Shown piece after piece: positions 58,081 to 64,000 of a stretch of 64,000 nt of DNA. The notes beneath the pieces were generated by a model that worked only from the letters and a program-made list of their open reading frames with translations, ran no database searches and was not told where the DNA came from. The stretch covers positions 77,112,273 to 77,176,272 of the forward strand of contig JAUPFV010000003.1 in the NCBI GenBank assembly GCA_036936605.1, written 5' to 3'. The stretch's first letter is position 1, and each line of letters begins with the position of its first letter. The stretch is from Limnanthes douglasii subsp. nivea (Eukaryota; Streptophyta; Magnoliopsida; Brassicales; Limnanthaceae). A program made the translations under genes and the position numbers.

Positions 58081-60232
58081 GTGCTTGCCACCCAAGCTAC
58101 AATTCTATCTGTTATGACCTTACCACCTCGTATGTTTGGTTGTTCGGTGTTTGTTCATATCCCTAAAACTAGTCGAAACAAACTTAATCCGTTTGCTGAA
58201 AAGTGTGTATTTGTTAGGTACGGTGTCTATAAAATGGGTTATTGTTGTTACAATCCGGTTACTCGTCGAATCCATGTCACCATGGACTGTGACTTCTTAG
58301 ATGGCGCCACCGAACACGCATCTTCCAACATAAAGAAGACTGACGAGGCAGTTCTTACCACCAATGATTCTCCCGAAGACAATGTCCAACAAAAAATAAA
58401 TGCCATAGATACTACCAGCGAATCAGCCGAAGAAAATGTCCATCAAGAGGTAAAAAATTTACAATGTTATAATTCACAAAATGCTACTGACCATGACATT
58501 TCAGGAAGTTCATTTGTTGAAACTCAAACTCTGGTTCTTCCCTTAAGAAAAATAGAGGGGTTCCTCTTGACCGGTATTCACCAGAACACGTTCCTCGTGC
58601 TTCTACATATCCGGTAAAAACGGACAGGAAAGGAATGACGAAGATTTCAAAGGCGTTTTCAGCTACTATTCTCTCTGAACAAATCCCTAAAACAGCTCAA
58701 GAAGCTAAGAAGATGGCTGAATGGCATGAGGCAATGCATACCGATATGAAAGCTCTAAAAAGGAATGGTACATGGGAGAATTGTGTGTTACCACAAGGGA
58801 AGAAAGCAGTCGGGTGTAGATGGGTGTTTAATATAAAATATAAATCCGATGGCACCATTGAGTGACACAAAGAGAGATTGGTTGCCAAAGGATATACACA
58901 AACATATGGTATAGACTACTCTGAAACGTTCTCTCCGGTTGCAAATATTGACACTATTAGAGTTTTACTTTCAATAGCCGCGAATAAAGATTGGCCTCTT
59001 CATCAATTTGATGTAAAGAATGCTTTCTTACATGGAGACTTGGAAGAAGAGGTATATATGGAACCCCCACTAGGATTCTCTGATGGTTTTCAAGAAAATG
59101 AGGTATGTAAACTAAAAAAGGCATTATATGAGCTCAAACAGTCTCCTCGTGCTTGGTTTAGGAGATTTATAATGGCAATGAAGCAGTATAGCTACAAACA
59201 GAGTAATGGGGATCATACCTTGTTTTACAAAAGGAGAGGAGAATTAGTCACTTGTCTTATAATATATGTCGACGATATGATTATAACGGGGAATGACGAA
59301 CAAGAAATTAGCTCTCTTAGGAAAAACCTCTTCAAGGAGTTCGAAATGAAAGACCTTGGGGGATTGAAGTATTTCCTAGGAATCGAGGTTCTTAGGTCAA
59401 GAGGAGGGATTTATATCTCCCAACGGAAATATATATTGGATTTATTAGCTGAAGTTGGCATGGTGGATTGCAAACCAAATGACACTCCTATGGTTGTGAA
59501 TCACAAACTAAAGATAATTTAAGGGGCCAGACCAGCGAGTAAAGAAAGATACCAAAGGTTGGTGGGAAAATTGATTAACTTGGCTCACACTCGACCCGAC
59601 ATTGCATACACGGTGGGAGTAGTTAGCCAGTTCATGTATCATCCTCAGGAACACCATATGGAGGCAGTAATGAGGATTATTCAATATCTCAAAGGCACAC
59701 CAGGAAGAGGCATAATTTTTAAGAAAAATGGACACCTTGATGTTAAAGTATTCACAGATGCTGATTGTGGATGGAATCCTAACGACAAGCGATCAACTGA
59801 TGGCTACTTTACTCTTCTTGGAGGTAACTTGGTGACTTGGAGGAGTAAGAAATAGAAAGTAGTATCAATGTCAAGTGCTGAATCAGAATTTAGAGGAATC
59901 GTGAAGGGAATTACCGAGATACTTTGGTTAAAGAAGATAATGAAAGAAACCGGATCCCCTCTGAAGTGTCCAACTCAGTTAATGTGCGATAATAAAACTG
60001 TAATTAAGATTTCAGAGAACCCGGTACAGCACAATAGAACAAAGGACGTTAAAATAGATAGGCACTTCATAAAAGAAAAGATTGAAGATGGGACAGTTGA
60101 ACTTCTGTTTGTTAGATCCGAAGACCAACTGGCAGACATCCTGACAAAAGCGGTTGCTGCAAGAACATTCGAATCAGTTTTATCTAAGTTGGGTATTGGT
60201 GATCTTACTACACAATTTGAGGGGGAGTGCTA
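58081..60232 (+). pseudogene. copia reverse transcriptase and RNase H
   Basis: The stretch 58081-58617 (CSVFVHIPKTSRNKLNPFAE) is in a shifted frame. The original frame resumes at 58635 with the RT: KKAVGCRWVFNIKYKSDG, a stop at 58862, then [40 protein letters not shown] and the catalytic box [11 protein letters not shown] (both Asp present). RNase H follows from 59559 with TDADCGWNPNDKRSTDGYF, SSAESEFRGIVKGITEILW and the C-terminal QLADILTKAV. Stops at 59520 and 59853 are single-base type changes. The RT active site is preserved although the frame is not. Confidence 0.95.
60214..60227 (+). other. copia polypurine tract
   Basis: AATTTGAGGGGGAG lies immediately before the 3' LTR and overlaps the end of the RNase H frame. 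Confidence 0.9.
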
Positions 60233-60500
60233 GAATATTCACGCAATAAAATATGTTTAGTGCGCTAGCATGTAACACATTCACGATGCATAGTATTAAA
60301 AATGTTTGTCATGTTTGGATATTGTTAGAATATTCAGTGTATTAAGTTTCCTTGTATAGGTCTCTAAGTTCTCTATATATTGAGAGCCTTACTTGGGTTT
60401 ATCATTATAAAAAATAGTTCAATACAAAAAGAAACATTTTTCTAATAAACACAAAACCCTAATCGCCTCCTGCGGCTACTTCTCTCATTGTTGTTTAGCA
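60228..60500 (+). repeat. 3' LTR of the copia element
   Basis: It is 273 bp, begins TGCTAGAATATTCACG and ends TTGTTTAGCA. Confidence 0.95.
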
Positions 60501-60505
60501 GTTTT
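60501..60505. repeat. Target-site duplication, right copy (GTTTT)
   Basis: It is an exact match to 55650-55654. Confidence 0.85.
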
Positions 60506-60720
60506 GCATACAACTCGCAGGTTATAGTGTGGTAACAACACTCATTCATTTCTCTAAATAACTCTCAGCTAGTAGAGTTCATTACAACTCTCAGGTTATC
60601 GAGTCACAAAAAACTCTCAGGGCATACTGAGAGTTCTTTTCAAACAACATCAAAATAATAGCCTGCGAATTCTTTTATAATACATAAGCAAGATGCGAAT
60701 TGTTCTATTTTTCACGTACA
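60506..60720. repeat. CAACTC repeat block 6, right part
   Basis: Continuation of the block split by copia, with ACAACTCTCAGGTTATCGAG and CATACTGAGAGTTCTTTTCA. Confidence 0.65.
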
Positions 60721-61400
60721 CGTTGCCAGGATCTGGGAAATTCAGAAACAACACTAAAACCAACAAACAACAGAATGTAAATCATCTATTATACATCACA
60801 ACACGCAAAAAATGATTAACAGTCCATGCAACCTCTAAAACTACTATGTAGAACGATATATCCAGAAACTAAAAATACGCATTCACTATCCTAACTACGT
60901 GATTTCAGTATAAATTAGCAATGTCGATCATCAAAGAACACCAACGATTACTTAGAAACCACAAAAAACGCAAGCTATTTCCCAAAATCGAGACGTACTT
61001 GCTTACTGTAAGTGGTTCATTCTTCACCAATCGGCGTAAACTGAAGGTCAACTCCTCAAATAGTAGTTGGTTACTTGTTTAAAGAAGTATACGACGGTGT
61101 ATAGTCGATAATCAGAGAAGAAAACGAGAATTTGGGGTTGGGGTGATTAAGGGTTTGGGGGTGAAGAACGAAGAATGGAAGTCGAATGGTTTCTACAAAA
61201 TAAGGTTTGTTTTGGTGGTTTGGGGAGGGGGGGGGGCTTTAGCAGGAGAAAAAATGGATTTGAAGAGAAAAACTGATATATATAATCGGAGGTATTTTTG
61301 TCCAATTATTAAATGGAGGTACCAATTGACTATTGTGATTTTGGGAACTACTTGGTAATTACGTTGTTGAGTGAGTATTTACCGAAACGTTTTTTATATG
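60721..61400. other. Right end of the older MULE, mostly non-coding
   Basis: It may contain a first exon of the Ulp1-like gene on the minus strand near 61060-60990 (FSLRRLVKNEPL before GTAAGC). It ends in the candidate diverged terminal repeat at about 61330-61400. Confidence 0.4.
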
Positions 61401-62200
61401 TATTAAATTTATTTTATCTTGGTAGGTATAGGTTCAAATGTCTATTGGATAATTTATATTAGTTATTTAGTTTTCTATAATATTGATAAATATTTAGATG
61501 ATTGTGTGAGAGATGATTTTTTAAATTTTAAATTATATTATATATTTTAATATTTTATGCTTTCTTATTAAACTATTCAATATTATTTAACTTTTTATGT
61601 GAATGAAAGTAGTTTATATTTATATTCAAAATGGTTGAAATAATATGCAAAATTAAATCAACGTATTTGATTTCGCATATTACCGATTTATATAGGTCGG
61701 TAATATGTGTCGTAAAAAACAAAACAACCGTACGTGGATAATTTTCGCAAACAAAATATATCTTAATTGGTTTTTGACGAAATAACTAACTGTAGTGTGC
61801 CGTCAATACTCCACATATTAAATTTCTAAATTGGTTTCTAGAGTATGACATTCATAAAATAAATCATTTATATTTTTTAAAAATGACATGTACCGCGGAC
61901 CGAATGCATTTAATTACAAGTTATAGTTTATGCGATACAATTTCATATATAATATATTAAAATAATGATGTAAAATTTTTCATTGACATAAAACTAATTG
62001 TTTAACTTAGATGCACAAGAGATAATTTTACATGATAAAAGTATTAAAAGGTTTGGTCAATCGTTAACTTATTTGCGTGACAACTTGACAAAACCCATTA
62101 CTATAATACCAATGATCAATTATCTCATGATGACGTAGTCAACATAACCTCGACTAGTTTAGTCGTCTATCGAGAAACATTATTTTATCTAGCAAGGGTA
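61401..62200. other. AT-rich stretch
   Basis: No feature was recognised. Confidence 0.5.
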
Positions 62201-62249
62201 TCATTCAGAGTATTCAGGATCTTAATTCAACATCAGAAATATCAAAATT

Positions 62250-63960
62250 AATCTTTAAGATCATAATGTCTAATAGTCTGATATATTACTTGACAATGAT
62301 GTTGGTCTCATGATCCTTATGATCTATTTTCTCATTCACATCTTCAAACTTTTGATAATCCACAAAAAATCTATATGGTTGGTCTTTCTCATACATATAC
62401 ATCTAGAACCCTCACAAGGGAAAGTCAGGAAATGCCTCGTTAAAGCTGAGGATCATTTTGCTTTGATTAATCTGTCTTGAGTACGATACACCCTCATAAT
62501 GAAGTTTATAGGCTCTTTGAATGTTTTACCCTTGGATTTTTCACTCTCTTTAATTAATCCTTCTAGAGGCTGTTCTTCTCCTCCAAGTTCTTTTTCTCAT
62601 CCCCAACTCTTTCTCCCCGTCCTCTAAAATCTCAACCTCGTCCTGATGAGTCGTATTCAATTGAGTGGTAGCTTTTTCCGACTCATTTTTTTCATCTCTC
62701 ACATATTCATTGAAGAGACCATATGATTCATATCCAATGTAATCTTGGTATTAGTCTCGGTCACATCCTTGGGTATATTTAAAGGAGTCTCCTAGAGACT
62801 GACAATATTGTTCTTCTCATCCATCGTTCAGATAGCCTTAAATATATTACTCATCACCTATAAAATTAGAAAGCTAAGGTATTTAAAGCAAGTGTCAACT
62901 CTTCTTAGATTATATAAATAAAACACAAAGTATATACCTTACAGCCTAAAGCGACTTATCAAACACATGTATCAACCAATCTTATCTCACTGGGGATAAT
63001 GGGAAGCCTTTTAACAATCTTTTCATACCTAGCAACAATATTTCTGGGGTCTTGAATCATGAGGTGATCGATCCTAACTATTGGAATTTTGCTTTGCCCC
63101 ATGGTTGTATTTAGAGACTCACAAGATCTCGACAAGATTTTTAGCTTCAACACATTTTGAATCCTAGAGATCAACCTCTTTGATGGATGAGGTCGAATCC
63201 CCAATAAAATATTCTTAACTAGTGGACTAGTTACCAATCAGATCATTTAGTCTCTTATCTCTTGCATGAGTCTTCTTTTCTTTAAACCTCTTTACTTTAA
63301 GACTCTTCAAAGGATAAGTAGCATTCCTAACCTTTAGATATTTCATGTACTTGGTTTTGGCAGGAAAGTACATATTTTTTTAGGGTAGAATCATGGCAGC
63401 CAAAACTTGGGCTCATATTTTCTCTTTTGTCAGTGGCATTTGGTTTGGCTCCCTCTGATTACCCATAAGCCAAAATCCAAACTGGAATAGGTTCTCAACT
63501 GTGAAAAGTCTATGGAAGTTTTTTTCTCAATGTGAAGTTGCGTATGTGCCAAGTTTGGCAAGAATATATTTCCTAAAAGTTGGTTACCACGGACAGGTTC
63601 CTGAGCATTATAGTATAAGTCAGGTTAAGCTCAAACAACATGAAAAAAACCCATAAATACAAAAATTAAAAAAGTGCATAAAATAAGTATAACAAGACAT
63701 GATGGAATAGTGTTGCATTCTGCTTGGAAAGCTAGCCTTTACTCTTGTCTTGCCAACCACTCTTAAATTTGCGTTGGCCTTTCTTGCATCTAGACACCCA
63801 CTCATCACTAACAAAACTGAAATGCTTCTTCCAGTTATTATATGCCTTCGGTAGATCTAATACTATTTGGCACTTGCTCGGTATGGTTAAGTGGTAGGAA
63901 GGAAAATCATTACAAAAGATCACTCGGGTGATCGATACCAACTTATCCACATGGAAAGAG
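62250..63960 (-). pseudogene. Decayed transposon-like coding sequence
   Basis: Short minus-strand frames (63950-63732, with LPKAYNNWKKHFSFVSDEWV; 63237-62959, with SKIPIVRIDHLMIQDPRNIV) are separated by many stops. The NWKKHFSFVSDEW block resembles the 'NWK.RFFFV' stretch common in extra ORFs of plant gypsy elements. The assignment to that family is an inference from one motif. No LTR was found near it. Confidence 0.35.
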
Positions 63961-64000
63961 ATCTCGGCTAGTCTGGAATCTATGATAAGTTTTATTACAT

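Larger units (their letters stand above)
55655..60500 (+). mobile_element. Full-length Ty1/copia retrotransposon
   Basis: This 4,846-bp element has two 273-bp LTRs (TG...CA), a 5-bp target duplication, a tRNA-Met primer site and a polypurine tract. By eye about 17 LTR differences (about 6%) suggest it is younger than the gypsy element. Gag, protease, integrase, RT and RNase H are in copia order in one long frame, broken by several stops and one shifted stretch. It lies within a repeat-filled intron of the Ulp1-like gene, so it is nested in the older MULE. Confidence 0.97.
46500..61400. mobile_element. Large, older MULE with Ulp1-like gene (limits approximate)
   Basis: It contains a MuDR-type transposase (+, 48.0-49.9 kb) and a multi-exon minus-strand gene resembling plant Ulp1-protease genes (about 61-50.9 kb). 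This pairing is known from Kaonashi-type MULEs of Arabidopsis and related melon elements. Candidate ends are diverged inverted repeats: AATGCCTACTCAACTATTAT near 46520 and, in reverse complement, AAATACTCACTCAACAACGT near 61385. No convincing 9-bp duplication was found. Repeats with CAACTC and GAGTTG arms fill its leader and introns. A copia element of 4.85 kb is inserted in it. Confidence 0.55.

Overview
The window is nuclear DNA of a eudicot plant. It is AT-rich, its genes contain GT-AG introns, and it carries a cytokinin receptor of the AHK4/CRE1 type, a chloroplast fibrillin and a sucrose transporter. Transposable elements fill most of the space. The species cannot be fixed from the sequence. 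Only three host genes look complete: a sucrose/H+ symporter without introns (7081-8676, +), a plastid-lipid-associated protein of the FBN3/PAP4 type in six exons (30312-32578, +) and an AHK4/CRE1/WOL-like histidine kinase in eleven exons (38050-33340, -). The last two are convergent and about 760 bp apart. A histone H2B pseudogene lies at about 10.7-11.1 kb.

Layout: 1-3.85 kb holds broken Ty3/gypsy pieces. 4-7 kb is AT-rich and has no gene. 7.1-8.7 kb is the sucrose transporter. 9.4-10.06 kb is one end of a Mutator-like element (MULE). 10.7-11.1 kb is the H2B pseudogene. 12951-23080 is a full-length Ty3/gypsy element of Tat-like organisation, with 378-bp LTRs, target duplication ACGTA, gag-pol on the minus strand and an extra antisense ORF. 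24.15-27.44 kb is a decayed LINE. 29076-30110 is a short element whose inverted ends are themselves palindromes. 30.3-38.05 kb holds the two host genes. 39.32-39.53 kb is a tRNA-derived SINE. 39533-46252 is a nearly intact MULE (9-bp target duplication) with a plant-mobile-domain gene, a small accessory gene and a three-exon transposase. About 46.5-61.4 kb is a larger, older MULE with a MuDR-type transposase, an acidic small ORF and a broken gene resembling Ulp1 proteases. A full-length Ty1/copia element (55655-60500, target duplication GTTTT) sits inside it. 62.2-64 kb is decayed transposon-like sequence.

The most unusual signal is a set of four periodic palindrome arrays (A 9828-10050, B 40037-40162, C 42816-43101, D 45485-45766). 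Each repeats a 13-bp interrupted palindrome of the form GNACC-NNN-GGTNC about every 22-24 bp. The central bases change from site to site, and neighbouring sites often carry reverse-complementary centres, so each array folds into a row of different hairpins. Within the 39.5-46.3 kb MULE, B and D lie in the first introns of its two large genes and C lies just upstream of the TATA box of the third. The older MULE has an analogous but unrelated system: its introns and leader are filled with CAACTC...GAGTTG repeats. Two unrelated MULEs therefore both carry dyad-rich repeat arrays in the non-coding parts of their genes, which I regard as the candidate undescribed system here.
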